NCBI RefSeq assembly: GCF_001262605.1
Contig: NZ_LGTC01000001.1
Coordinates: 2,151,501 to 2,215,500 of the forward strand
Origin: Pseudobacteroides cellulosolvens ATCC 35603 = DSM 2933
GTDB taxonomy: Bacteria > Bacillota > Clostridia > Acetivibrionales > DSM-2933
DNA: 64,000 nt
Direction: 5' to 3'
Shown: positions 44,239-53,624 of the stretch, piece by piece
Position numbering within the stretch: position 1 is the first letter of the stretch
Layout of the letters: the number at the start of each line of letters is the position of its first letter
The notes under the pieces: model-generated
What the model was told of the DNA's origin: nothing
The model's input: only the letters and a program-made list of their open reading frames with translations
Database searches by the model: none
Made by a program: the position numbers and the translations under genes

Positions 44239-44261
44239 TTTTTAGGGGTTAGGTGAATTAT

Positions 44262-44927
44262 ATGAATTATGAAAGATTATTACGACTATTTATAAAAAAG
44301 CTTTGGCTTATAATACTTCTGCCTGTTCTAACAGGAGGGTCTGCAGCATTCTATGGTTTTAATTTTATTAAACCCTTATATGAAGCCAGCACTACACTTT
44401 ATGTTGTCAGTAAGACCAGTACCTCTGTGAATGTGAACCAATATACAGATAATCTCGTCACCTTTGACATGGTAAAGGATTATGAAGAACTAATGAAAAG
44501 CGATGCAGTAGTCGGCAAGGTAATAGAGGAATTAGGCTTGCCTTACGATGTAGGCGAATTATCCCAAAAACTCAGTGTGGGATCCAAAAATGATACCCGT
44601 ATAATGGAAATTGCTGTTTTAGATAACAATCCCAAGCTTGCACAGGATATTGCCAACAAATTTGCAGTGGTATTCATGCTTGAAGCTATAAGGCTCATAA
44701 GAGTTGAAAATGTTGATATTGTAGATATAGCCAAACAGCCCAAGACGCCGATTAACTCCAACAAGCCGATAAAATATACATTGCTGGCTATTATGGCAGG
44801 TTTTGCAACCGCTGTAGGTGTTATATTCAGTCTTGAGTATTTGAATAATAAAATCAGAACACCTGAAGATATCGAAAAAAAATATGGTATACCTGTTTTA
44901 GGCAATATCCCCAATCTAGATATCTAA
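44262..44927 (+). CDS. cpsC: Wzz/CpsC-type chain-length regulator and kinase activator
   Basis: 221 residues from ATG 44262 (TTAGGTG upstream; an in-frame GTG at 44253 is less well placed). A membrane helix near 17-37, a periplasmic-type loop with YEASTTLYVVSK, and a second helix near 168-190 preceded by PKTPINSNKP, the Pro-rich Wzz motif. The short cytoplasmic tail (EKKYGIPVLGNIP) would contact CpsD. It forms a split pair with 43597-44238, in contrast to the fused protein at 60257-61651. Confidence 0.85.
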   Translation: MNYERLLRLFIKKLWLIILLPVLTGGSAAFYGFNFIKPLYEASTTLYVVSKTSTSVNVNQYTDNLVTFDMVKDYEELMKSDAVVGKVIEELGLPYDVGELSQKLSVGSKNDTRIMEIAVLDNNPKLAQDIANKFAVVFMLEAIRLIRVENVDIVDIAKQPKTPINSNKPIKYTLLAIMAGFATAVGVIFSLEYLNNKIRTPEDIEKKYGIPVLGNIPNLDI

Positions 44928-44930
44928 GAC

Positions 44931-44966
44931 TAAATGAAAAGTGAGAAGTCAATCACTTTTCATTTA
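44931..44966. terminator. Bidirectional terminator between cpsC and the second wzy
   Basis: TAAATGAAAAGTGA (44931-44944) pairs exactly with TCACTTTTCATTTA (44953-44966). It overlaps the stop codon of the minus-strand wzy gene, so the hairpin serves both convergent units. Confidence 0.75.
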
Positions 44967-46413
44967 TAGATTGATCGTTATTTTGGGGATACAGGTAACT
45001 TATTGTAAAACCTAGTGCCAGCAACACCTGAATATATGCATTTGTAGCGGCGGGAAACAGGCTTCTTCCGGATAAACCACTGATAAAATACCCTATAGAT
45101 GCGACTATGATGGCATATATGATGTCTTTATGCAATCGGTTTTCATATAGCTCGTTTGCCACTCCTGCAAGCTTTTTAAGAAGCTTTGTATAAAACAAAA
45201 TATAGATTACAAGTCCGATAAGGCCGGCATCCAGCACCATTTCAATGTACATATTGTGAGGATGCCCTACTTTTAATATCTTGCCCGATATAAATGCATC
45301 AGTCTGTACTATAGAATACCGCCCGCTGCCAAATAACATGACCAAGGGCTTGCTGATATACTCATCAATAAGAGGCTGCCATATATCCTTGGTTCTGCCT
45401 GCTGTAATATCATTCATATTGGACATTCCACCACTAAGCCCCATCATAATCCTGTTTATCATGGACCTTGGAATTAGAAATACTCCTGCACAGGTGCCAA
45501 AAAACAATAGTGGGGGCAATCTATTTTTCCTTCCGGAAATAATAAAGAAAATTATCGTACACAAAGCAATTACAAGATAAGCAGTTCTCGAATACAAAAT
45601 AGCAACTGTTGCAAGGGACAGTACCAGGCTGCACTTGATTAAAAAGCTCTTTTTATTCAGTAAAAAGGCAATTGTAACAGGTATTGTTATGATATAAAAA
45701 TCTGCAATATCATTTCCATGCATGTTAAGACTCTTACCTATCTGATTTCTTACCATTTCAAAATCTGTTTTGTTTTGCACAAAGAATACATAGTTAATTA
45801 TTATGAATATGGATAAAGCTGTTACTGAAGCAAAAATGCCGTAAAATACCGTCAAAATGTTTTTTTCACTTCTAATATAATAAATAATAAGAACAAACAT
45901 AAGAAAGAACAATGCAGGCTTTAAAAGGTATGATAATAGATATCTAATTGTATCCAGGTTCTCAATAGCAAAGGCATTAAAATTGTGGAGGAATGTCAAT
46001 GTTCGCAGGTTGCTAAGTACAAGTATTGCAAATATTATTATACAAAATGACTTTTCCAGCTTTCCAATAGGTTCCGGCTTTCTGCTTGTTACAAACAAAA
46101 TCAATACCAATATGGAAATTATATTCTGAGGCTTAAAACCCGGTATTCCTCCCAGCTGTATGTTCAAATTTGGAAGTCCCACAAAGGGAATCATCAAAAT
46201 AAGAACTATGACACCATAGACAGGTTCTTTGATTATTACCAATAGAGTAACACACCCTACTACCATAATCATGCCGGCAATGGGATTAATAATATCCACC
46301 ATCGTAATAATCGCTACCATCAATATGGTTATTATGAGCTTGAATAAATCTGCCCTTTTTGTTTTTACAAGAAATGATTTAAATTTATTTAATCCCACGA
46401 TACCTCTGACCAC
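44953..46413 (-). CDS. wzy: O-antigen ligase/Wzy-type polysaccharide polymerase, second
   Basis: 486 residues with about 12 hydrophobic helices and a large loop near residue 330-380 (MLFGSGRYSIVQTD, then KVGHPHNMYIEMVLDAGLIG). GHPHNMYIE is the hallmark of the Wzy_C/O-antigen ligase superfamily. It is last gene of a minus-strand unit with three GT4s and a flippase. The window therefore has two polymerases and at least two polymers. Confidence 0.85.
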   Translation of the reverse strand: MVRGIVGLNKFKSFLVKTKRADLFKLIITILMVAIITMVDIINPIAGMIMVVGCVTLLVIIKEPVYGVIVLILMIPFVGLPNLNIQLGGIPGFKPQNIISILVLILFVTSRKPEPIGKLEKSFCIIIFAILVLSNLRTLTFLHNFNAFAIENLDTIRYLLSYLLKPALFFLMFVLIIYYIRSEKNILTVFYGIFASVTALSIFIIINYVFFVQNKTDFEMVRNQIGKSLNMHGNDIADFYIITIPVTIAFLLNKKSFLIKCSLVLSLATVAILYSRTAYLVIALCTIIFFIISGRKNRLPPLLFFGTCAGVFLIPRSMINRIMMGLSGGMSNMNDITAGRTKDIWQPLIDEYISKPLVMLFGSGRYSIVQTDAFISGKILKVGHPHNMYIEMVLDAGLIGLVIYILFYTKLLKKLAGVANELYENRLHKDIIYAIIVASIGYFISGLSGRSLFPAATNAYIQVLLALGFTISYLYPQNNDQSINEK

Positions 46414-46434
46414 TTTCGTATATTTTAAATTATA

Positions 46435-47589
46435 TTAACGCTCCAATAGCTTTTTTATATTCTCCTTATATTTATCGGCACTTTTTATTATATCATGTTT
46501 TTTTCTTACATAATCCAAACAGTTTTTGCCCAGATGCTTGATTTTTGTATCATCAAGACCTTTTATAAAATCAACTGCATCATCGATATTGTTGTTGCAT
46601 AAATAACCCAAATCATATTTAGTTATGATTTCATCCGGATTTACATTAAATGATAGTATTGGAGTTCCCGCAAGGAAGGATTGGATAAATGAATTGGGAA
46701 ACCCTTCATATACCGAAGTATTTACAAACACCTTTGCCTTTTCATAATAATCTTGAATTTGAGAAAAAGGTACAAAATCCAATATCTCAACATTTTTAAG
46801 CTTTTTAGCTTCACTGACCGCCTTTGTTTTTGTAGCATTATCTCCGGGTATAATTATTACAAACCTTTCATGAGGAAGCCTTGCCGCCAATTCTAAAAAC
46901 AACTCCGGCCTTTTGTTTTCATCAGATCTCGATACCCATAACGTGAATGCTTTTTCAGTAACATCTGCTTGGTCCTTTATAAAAAATCCATTACTTATTA
47001 CAACACTTGGAACTTTTATATTTTCATTGAGCATCTTTTGTTGTTTTTCTGTTTGAGCAACAACAAGGCTTGTGCTCTTTAAGGATTTGGTGTATATCCA
47101 TGATTTAATTCTGCCAAACCTTCCGTTAAACTTAGAACATTGTGCATCGGAATCGCTAGCCATTCTGAATATAACTTTCTTTCTTCTTATTAATTTTCCC
47201 AGCAATACCAGTTGGGTTATCATCCCCCCACCGCAAGTGTTTATATATACATCATAGTCCTTTAATACCAGTTCTTTTATGAGGAAAATCTGCCTTAAGA
47301 TCTTGTATGGAATTGTCTCATATTTTTTGTTATTGGCACCAAAAAGCATTGGCTGGTATTTCAGCTTTCTTACCTTGACCCCATCATATAATTCCAATGG
47401 TTTCTGATTATAATCTCCAACACATACTGTGACATCAAAGTCAGGGTCTTCCGCTATTTTTTTTGCCAGGTAATACATGTTTACCTCGGCACCACCAAAG
47501 AAAGCATTGCTATTCTTGTTAAAAAGCGGATAGGCAGAAGTGGAAACAAAACAAATCTTTATTTTTTCTTCTCTCTTTAAAACAGACAT
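46435..47589 (-). CDS. GT4 glycosyltransferase, paralogue of 49287-50411
   Basis: 384 residues from ATG 47589 (GGGGG upstream; a TTG at 47604 is in frame). KICFVSTSAYPLFNKNSNAF, then FGGAEVNMYYLAK, then SRSDENKRPELFLELAARLP and YEGFPNSFIQSFLAGTPILS. It is about 45-50% identical by eye to 49287-50411 and shares FGGAEVN, RKKVIFR(M/I)(A/S)SDS and FPNSFIQ. Duplication followed by divergence, probably to add different sugars of one repeat unit. Confidence 0.85.
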   Translation of the reverse strand: MSVLKREEKIKICFVSTSAYPLFNKNSNAFFGGAEVNMYYLAKKIAEDPDFDVTVCVGDYNQKPLELYDGVKVRKLKYQPMLFGANNKKYETIPYKILRQIFLIKELVLKDYDVYINTCGGGMITQLVLLGKLIRRKKVIFRMASDSDAQCSKFNGRFGRIKSWIYTKSLKSTSLVVAQTEKQQKMLNENIKVPSVVISNGFFIKDQADVTEKAFTLWVSRSDENKRPELFLELAARLPHERFVIIIPGDNATKTKAVSEAKKLKNVEILDFVPFSQIQDYYEKAKVFVNTSVYEGFPNSFIQSFLAGTPILSFNVNPDEIITKYDLGYLCNNNIDDAVDFIKGLDDTKIKHLGKNCLDYVRKKHDIIKSADKYKENIKKLLER

Positions 47590-47620
47590 TTTATTTTCCC
47601 CCAAGCAATTGTGCCTTCCT

Positions 47621-48415
47621 TTATTGCTTCCCGATAATTCTTTTAATCGCTCTTTTAAGCTTTTTAATTATTTCATTTTCATTGAACTTAAGCCTTAGTA
47701 AAAAGAAACAGCAGAATATTTTATTAATTAATAACCCTAATACGGTTTGACTGTATTTTGCTGCATCACTAAATGATATAAACTGTGCACCGGATTTTAA
47801 GTGTGCTTCTATCTTTTCATATAATGACTCCCTGACAGTATCTGTATGGAGGCATATAGTTACAACCCCTGCAAAAACTCTTTGAGGCTCCCAGAACTGC
47901 TGTGGTACAAAAACCATATTGTTGTGCTTATATGGGTATAATGCAATTCCATCAGTTACAGCTTTAAAACCAAGATTGGACAATGCTTTCAAGGTATTGG
48001 CATCAAATGAATGGGAAGGTGCCATCCATATATCGGTATATATGCCTTGCCCCTCCAGTATGTCCTTGCCGGCTTTTAATTTATTATATTGCTCATCATA
48101 TGAGAGGCCTGCAAACTCCGACTGTGCCTTAAAGCCAAACTTGGGCCCTAATATTCCGCCTTCGGAAGTAACATATCTATGTTGAAAACCATGCTGGCAA
48201 ATTTCGACACTTCCCTCTAACTGAAGCTTTCTTAGTATTTCCCAGAAATCAGGGCTACTTTCTTCAAGCATCAGTTTGGGATCCCTGTTGTCCGGCACCA
48301 CGCCTAATAGAGGCTTTACATTATATTTTTTGAAAAGATTTATATACTGCCAAAACCTTTTCCAGTTCATTGTGGGAGTGATGTCATCCATCCTGTATAT
48401 GTATTTTGCGGCCAT
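47621..48415 (-). CDS. DUF2334-type polysaccharide deacetylase-like protein
   Basis: 264 residues. YRMDDITPTMNWKRFW near 7-22 (DD metal site), GVVPDN near 38-43, HGFQHR near 95-100 (HxxxH-like), and MAPSHSFD near 150 fit the DUF2334/NodB-like barrel. No signal peptide. The family is assigned deacetylase activity by fold; the substrate is unknown. It lies between a GT4 and a FemAB-like gene in one unit. Confidence 0.75.
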   Translation of the reverse strand: MAAKYIYRMDDITPTMNWKRFWQYINLFKKYNVKPLLGVVPDNRDPKLMLEESSPDFWEILRKLQLEGSVEICQHGFQHRYVTSEGGILGPKFGFKAQSEFAGLSYDEQYNKLKAGKDILEGQGIYTDIWMAPSHSFDANTLKALSNLGFKAVTDGIALYPYKHNNMVFVPQQFWEPQRVFAGVVTICLHTDTVRESLYEKIEAHLKSGAQFISFSDAAKYSQTVLGLLINKIFCCFFLLRLKFNENEIIKKLKRAIKRIIGKQ

Positions 48416-48448
48416 ATCCCCTTACACCTCAAATCCTTTAGTCATTCC

Positions 48449-49198
48449 TTAACTGACTTCTTTTTTTATAATGGAAAGCAGTATCTTTCCAAGTAATGTC
48501 CTTGGCTGGTAAAACTCATATTCCTGTACGATAGTACCGCCGAAACTCTTCTTAAACCTATCTATATTTGCAAGTACCGGATCATCTTTTAATGCCAGTC
48601 CGCCAAAATCATAAATTGAGTAGCCTTTCTTTTTAAACTCCAAAATATCCTTCCAGTGGAGCATCCTATTTGCCCTGCCTACCAAATACCGGTACTCCCT
48701 ATCATCTGTGTTTCTAAATTGCGAACATGAATGCTGTGCCCTCGCTCGATATCCATCAATGATATATGTGTGGTAGCAGCATGTATTTCCACTCTCGTCA
48801 AGCATTTGTGTTATTATGAATGATTTTTTATCCAATAGAGATCTGTAGCTTTCCGGATCAATTTCTGCTATTTCTTTAGTCTTAGCAAAAGAGTTATAGA
48901 ACTCGGAAAATTTCTTTAACTCTTCCATAGTAGGATTTTCATTAAAAATATATTTTAAATTATAATTCCTTGCTTTTGTCAACTCACGCTTAGTATGATC
49001 ATGAATCTCAGAATAAAGGGTATCCTCATCCTTTGATAAATCTATATGCAAGGTATTCTTTAATTTGCAAGGTTCGTAACTTTTAACCGATTGATAAAAT
49101 AGTATGATATCCGCATCTGTCATATAACTTGTATAATCTTGTGCATAGTATACTTCTTCAAGCTTTAAAAACAGTTTTCTTTTCTTTAAAACCACCAT
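48449..49198 (-). CDS. FemAB/GNAT-like acyl- or aminoacyl-transferase
   Basis: 249 residues from ATG 49198 (GGGGAG 7 nt upstream; ATG 49213 is also in frame). The C-terminal half has the FemAB-like pattern of a GNAT fold: RARAQHSCSQFR, LVGRANRMLHWKDILEFKKKGY, YDFGGLA, then IDRFKKSFGG. Such proteins in glycan clusters transfer an amino acid or acyl group to a sugar, usually from tRNA or CoA. The unit has no obvious partner, so the donor is open. Confidence 0.7.
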   Translation of the reverse strand: MVVLKKRKLFLKLEEVYYAQDYTSYMTDADIILFYQSVKSYEPCKLKNTLHIDLSKDEDTLYSEIHDHTKRELTKARNYNLKYIFNENPTMEELKKFSEFYNSFAKTKEIAEIDPESYRSLLDKKSFIITQMLDESGNTCCYHTYIIDGYRARAQHSCSQFRNTDDREYRYLVGRANRMLHWKDILEFKKKGYSIYDFGGLALKDDPVLANIDRFKKSFGGTIVQEYEFYQPRTLLGKILLSIIKKEVS

Positions 49199-49235
49199 TT
49201 TCATACTCCCCATCTCATGTTAAATTAAAAGTGAT

Positions 49236-49269
49236 AAATGTTAGATTATTAACACTTTTAGTATAGATA
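49236..49269. repeat. Single arm of the 43421-43524 inverted-repeat element
   Basis: AAATGTTAGATTATTAACAC then TTTTAGTATAGATA differs from the right arm at 43495-43528 at only a few positions. AAAAGTG just to the left pairs with CACTTTT inside, so it can form a small hairpin. It lies in the gap between a GT4 and the FemAB-like gene. Confidence 0.55.
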
Positions 49270-49286
49270 AATATATTTTATGTCTG

Positions 49287-50411
49287 CTATTTTAGCAGCT
49301 TTTTTATTATCTCTTCATACTTTAAAGCATTCTTCTCTATGTCGTGATTCTCTTGTATATATTTAATGCCGTTGTTGCCATAAACCTTTATCTTTTCAGA
49401 ATCAAGATCTTTAATAAACTTTAATGCCAAATCGAAATCATCATTACAGCAAAACCCAATATTATTTTTAGTAAGGAACTCATCAGGGTTAACATTAAAG
49501 GATAATATGGGAGTTTTCCCTAAACACGCCTGAATAAAGCTGTTTGGAAATCCTTCAAACTCAGATGTATTAACAAAAAGCTTAGCTTCATCAAAGTACT
49601 TTTGTATCTGAAAAAACTCGACATAATCCAGCAACTTTATATTCTTAAGCTTTGATGCCTGTTCCCTGGCCCTATCCTTTACAGGGTCATTCCCGGGAAT
49701 AATTATTACGAACTGTTCTTCGGGGCATTCTTCAGCCAACCTTATGAAAAGTTCAGGCCTTTTCATATCTACAGCCCGTGATACCCAAAGTATATGTTTC
49801 TTATTTGTTATGTCGATATTGTTATCTATGAAAAATCCGTTTTTAATTATTGTACTATCAAGCCCAAGCTTTTTTTTGAGCTCGCTTTTTTGCTTTTCTG
49901 TTTGGCTTACAATCACATCGGAATTAAAAAGTCCAAGTCTGTATAATAAATAAAATTTCAGGCCCTTTGCCCTTGCGTGCTTCATATCAATATTTGAATC
50001 GCTTGAAATCCTGAAAATTACCTTTTTCCGCTTTATAAACTTGGAGCATAATACAATCATTCCAATAAGCACCCCAGAGGTTGAATTAATAATAACATCA
50101 CTTTTATTGGAAATTAGAGTCTTAAAAAGATGTAGGTTTTTGGATAAAAAGTAATGCATAGTATTGTACTTATCCATATTTGTATATTTGATTTTTTTAA
50201 CGGTTATACCATCATAGTGCTCCTCGTCGTTTTGCCCATAATCACCAACATAAAACTCAATATCATATAAACCTTTCTTTGAGAGGTACTTTGCAAGATA
50301 AAAAAGATTGACTTCAGCACCTCCGAAAACCCTTTTACAATTAGGATTAAACAGGGGATAGGCACTGTGAAGCATAAAACATATTTTAATTTTTCTTGTT
50401 TCAGAAAACAT
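49287..50411 (-). CDS. GT4 glycosyltransferase, paralogue of 46435-47589
   Basis: 374 residues from ATG 50411 (TTGGAG upstream; a TTG at 50426 is in frame). KICFMLHSAYPLFNPNCKRV, then FGGAEVNLFYLAK, then SRAVDMKRPELFIRLAEECP and FEGFPNSFIQACLGKTPILS. GT-B fold with the donor motif in the usual C-terminal place. It follows the flippase gene closely. Confidence 0.85.
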   Translation of the reverse strand: MFSETRKIKICFMLHSAYPLFNPNCKRVFGGAEVNLFYLAKYLSKKGLYDIEFYVGDYGQNDEEHYDGITVKKIKYTNMDKYNTMHYFLSKNLHLFKTLISNKSDVIINSTSGVLIGMIVLCSKFIKRKKVIFRISSDSNIDMKHARAKGLKFYLLYRLGLFNSDVIVSQTEKQKSELKKKLGLDSTIIKNGFFIDNNIDITNKKHILWVSRAVDMKRPELFIRLAEECPEEQFVIIIPGNDPVKDRAREQASKLKNIKLLDYVEFFQIQKYFDEAKLFVNTSEFEGFPNSFIQACLGKTPILSFNVNPDEFLTKNNIGFCCNDDFDLALKFIKDLDSEKIKVYGNNGIKYIQENHDIEKNALKYEEIIKKLLK

Positions 50412-50429
50412 TTTTTCCAACTCCAATAA

Positions 50430-51992
50430 CTATACTTTTTTAAATATAAGCTTTTTAAAATTACTTGTAAAAAACCTGAATATTTTTGTTTCTATCTCTC
50501 TACTATCCTTTATAAAAAAGCTTGCAGCAATATAAACAACCATATACACAATGCTGATACACGCTACAGCCCCAAACCTGCCAACAAGGCTGTTAGAGAC
50601 AAACATGTTTTTTATTGTGTTCCAAATCACGACAGTAATAATTACATTAAATAAAGCATTTTGAAAAATAAATCTGAATATTGCTTTTAGGTCTATAAAC
50701 TCAAATTGCTTTCTTACAAGGAATGATAAAAACAGCAGCATATAAATGATATTGCTTATCAAAAGGCTTAATGGGTATCCTATATAACCCATTGTATTTA
50801 CTAATACAAACATTATAGAAAGTGTCAAAACATTGGAGAAAATACTCCATATGAAGCTTATTTTCTGTATCTGCTTGGCAATTATAAGCCTTACAATCAT
50901 TGAATCAACAAAGAGTGCAGGAAGATTCAAAATAAATAACCTGAAGAAACTTCCGGTTACTTTTACATCATTCTCCGTCATCTTTCCCCAGCCAAATAAT
51001 ATGGAAATTATGTATTCAGCATTCAAAAACATAATAAAGCAAAAGGGCAAAAGGAAAAACAGGCATAATTTAAAGTACTTTAAAAATTCATGATTCATTT
51101 CGCCGAATTTCTTCTTTGCATACAAGTCTATAAAATTAAGGCCTATGACTGTTGATATCTGCCCAATAAGTACAGAGGCTACAACTGTATTTATTCTTTG
51201 TCCATAATCCATAGCTGTATATACTCCAGCTGCAAATCCTGACAGAAGAAAAATTACAATATAATCATTGGCAATTTTAGTAATCTGGCCAAGAACCACG
51301 AATCTTATATTCCTTTTTGCTTGGGTTTCCAGCCTAAAACGCTTAAAGGACAATCGGCATTTGAGTTTAAAAAACAAAAGAAAGTTGACAATAACAAACT
51401 GTGCTAAATTTCCCATAAACACGCCCATGGCGAGGCTTAAAACCGACAGCTTGTCTTTAAACACAAGCACAAAGGCAATTATTAAAATATTTTTTAGCAT
51501 ATCTAAAAGCATGGGCAGTGTAAAATATCTGTATGATGTAAAAACATCCAAAATATACTGGTTTATTATAATTAACAAAAATGTAGGAATTATAAAGCGT
51601 ATTATATCTATGTTATTTTTAATTTCTTCTGTTGAATACTTTAACGCACTATCAAACAATTCAACTGGAAACATGAACAATATGGATGATATAATTGCAG
51701 CTGCGATAAAGTAAATTAGATATATGTATGAAATAAAGCCCTTTGATTCATCCTCTGATTTGCTGGTTCGGATATTTATAATGGATGGTACCATGACAGA
51801 TTGGTTAATTGTGTTTACAAATGAAGTAATGAGCATTATCATCGATAACACACTAAACAATATGTCAGTGCTCCTCTGCATGCCAAAGGAATATGAGATT
51901 ACTTGTGATTGCAGTAATGTCATTATTTTTGCTATTAAACTCAAAGACATTGAAAAAACAATGGCTTTATTGGTACTCTTTATCTGCAGCAT
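50430..51992 (-). CDS. MurJ/Wzx-like lipid-linked sugar flippase, second
   Basis: 520 residues, about 14 hydrophobic helices of the MVF (mouse virulence factor) fold. Sequence SLSLIAKIMTLLQSQVISYS at the start and FRLFILNLPALFVDSMIVRL in the second half look more like MurJ than the Wzx at 15699. In a unit with three GT4s and Wzy it is most likely the repeat-unit flippase. It overlaps the upstream GT4 by 13 bp. GAGG precedes the ATG. Confidence 0.8.
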   Translation of the reverse strand: MLQIKSTNKAIVFSMSLSLIAKIMTLLQSQVISYSFGMQRSTDILFSVLSMIMLITSFVNTINQSVMVPSIINIRTSKSEDESKGFISYIYLIYFIAAAIISSILFMFPVELFDSALKYSTEEIKNNIDIIRFIIPTFLLIIINQYILDVFTSYRYFTLPMLLDMLKNILIIAFVLVFKDKLSVLSLAMGVFMGNLAQFVIVNFLLFFKLKCRLSFKRFRLETQAKRNIRFVVLGQITKIANDYIVIFLLSGFAAGVYTAMDYGQRINTVVASVLIGQISTVIGLNFIDLYAKKKFGEMNHEFLKYFKLCLFFLLPFCFIMFLNAEYIISILFGWGKMTENDVKVTGSFFRLFILNLPALFVDSMIVRLIIAKQIQKISFIWSIFSNVLTLSIMFVLVNTMGYIGYPLSLLISNIIYMLLFLSFLVRKQFEFIDLKAIFRFIFQNALFNVIITVVIWNTIKNMFVSNSLVGRFGAVACISIVYMVVYIAASFFIKDSREIETKIFRFFTSNFKKLIFKKV

Positions 51993-53161
51993 CTATTTTC
52001 CTCTTTCTTCGGTGCTTCGATCTTCAGTATGTTGTAAAAAGCATCTTTCATGTTATTTATCCATACATCCCTTGAAAATTCTTTATTAAGTGTTATATAG
52101 GCATTGCCGCCTAATATTTTTCTCTTTTCATCATTTCCGGCAAGTTCCAATATCTTCTTGGTAAAATCAACAGTATTTTCAGGCTTTACAAGGTAACCGT
52201 TAAATCCATCCTTGATAATTTCTGCCGGTCCTCCAGAAGAATATGCAATAAATGGCAGGGAATAATTGAACGCCTCCAATATGGTATAGCCAAAGGCTTC
52301 ACCGATTGATGTCAACATGCATATATCCGATATGGAATAATAATCTCCAATATTATTTACATGCCCAGGCATAACAACATAATCCGCTAATCCTTCCTTT
52401 ATGATTGAACTTCTTATGGAATTATAAAGCACTCCTTGCCCGAGGAATACAAACTGGATGTCTTTCCTTTCTTTAACCACATCCCTGCATATCTTTAAAG
52501 CAAGATCATGCCTCTTAATGTCTGTAAAAGAAGCAACCATCAGGATTATAATTTTATCTGAAGCAAGACCTAGAGTTGTCTTCATTTTTAGCTTTTCTTC
52601 ATATTTAATATCTTTTGGTTCACTTAATTGTAAACCGTTTTTTACTGTTATAATGTTGCTACCTTTAGGTAAAGTAGATGTTATAAAATCTGATACTGAT
52701 ATGTAGTAATCTATAAACAGCTTATAAAACAACTTCTTTAAAGCTGTAAAACGGGTCCCCAGAGAATGCCAATGTTCATTTAACACAGCTTTTTTTCCAA
52801 ATATGAAGGCATACAGAGCAGAATAATATCTTTCAAAACCAAAGTGTGAATAAACTATATCAATATTATACTTTTTAAAAACCCGGTAAAACAAAATAAA
52901 ATTTGAAAACATATTATATTTTGATATATTACCTTTATAAAACTCAACACCCTTTTCTCTCAGAAACTTTACATATAAAGGTTCGCTAAGGCATTCCCCG
53001 CCTGATACATTTGCATAGCGGTTATACCTTGAATCCATATGCGGTACCAGCCAAATAAACCTTATATTATCATCCCTGTAAGAGGAAAGTTCTATAAAAG
53101 ATGCCTCAATTTGGCTATAAGTATCAACAACAAACCCTGGAACCAATAAAATATTTTTCAT
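51980..53161 (-). CDS. GT4 glycosyltransferase, first gene of the second block
   Basis: 393 residues. ILLVPGFVVDTYSQIEASFI at the start, IDIVYSHFGFERYYSALYAF, ILMVASFTDIKRHDLALKIC, and donor motif GEAFGYTILEAFNYSLPFI near 290-308. The tail is rich in Lys/Glu/Arg. AAGGGG precedes the ATG, with a possible promoter at 53210-53237. It opens the 53161 to 44953 unit. Confidence 0.85.
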   Translation of the reverse strand: MKNILLVPGFVVDTYSQIEASFIELSSYRDDNIRFIWLVPHMDSRYNRYANVSGGECLSEPLYVKFLREKGVEFYKGNISKYNMFSNFILFYRVFKKYNIDIVYSHFGFERYYSALYAFIFGKKAVLNEHWHSLGTRFTALKKLFYKLFIDYYISVSDFITSTLPKGSNIITVKNGLQLSEPKDIKYEEKLKMKTTLGLASDKIIILMVASFTDIKRHDLALKICRDVVKERKDIQFVFLGQGVLYNSIRSSIIKEGLADYVVMPGHVNNIGDYYSISDICMLTSIGEAFGYTILEAFNYSLPFIAYSSGGPAEIIKDGFNGYLVKPENTVDFTKKILELAGNDEKRKILGGNAYITLNKEFSRDVWINNMKDAFYNILKIEAPKKEENRCCR

Positions 53162-53209
53162 TTAAAAGCCCCTTACCCAAACTTCACTATTTCGCAATAA
53201 AACACCCAA

Positions 53210-53237
53210 ATAATAAATATTAAAACAAATATATCAA
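53210..53237 (-). promoter_or_regulatory. Possible promoter of the second polysaccharide block
   Basis: Minus strand TTGATA (53237-53232), 16-bp spacer, TATTAT (53215-53210). About 50 nt before ATG 53161. AT-rich surroundings lower confidence. Confidence 0.4.
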
Positions 53238-53515
53238 ATGCGTTTCTATGCAATTGTTACAAAAGTTACAATAATAATCAAATATTTTTTTGTTTGTCAG
53301 GATTTAAAGGAATGAATATAGAAATTAGAGTAACCTCATTAATCTTGCACATTAACTTAACTAAAAAATGTAATATAATCAATCTTCCGATTTATATGTT
53401 ACTTAAAAATTGAACTACTCATTCCCTATAAAAAATAATAAAAAATTATTGTAAATTCCTCGTTATTATTTTACATTAAAAATTTACGTATTGCAATATT
53501 ACACATATAAAAGAA
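53238..53515. other. AT-rich divergent intergenic region
   Basis: About 280 bases between two divergent promoters. No coding frame with a ribosome site, no strong hairpin and no repeat was seen. Confidence 0.5.
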
Positions 53516-53544
53516 TTGAAGTTGAAATTATATTATAATATAAT
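53516..53544 (+). promoter_or_regulatory. Sigma-A-like promoter of the DUF4832 lipoprotein gene
   Basis: TTGAAG (53516-53521), 17-bp spacer, TATAAT (53539-53544). The region has several overlapping TATAAT repeats, so the exact -10 is uncertain. The leader to ATG 53625 is about 75 nt. Confidence 0.55.
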
Positions 53545-53624
53545 ATAATAAAAATATACAAATGGAAATTACCAGACACTCTAGTATTTTGTGTCTTGAT
53601 ATGAATTCACAAGGGGAGAATGAT

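Noticed and set aside
48430..48452. A further half copy of the palindromic element (TTAGTCATTCCTTAA)
   Set aside because: Only about 13-15 bases match and the adjoining ATATTACTTC part is missing, so chance is likely.
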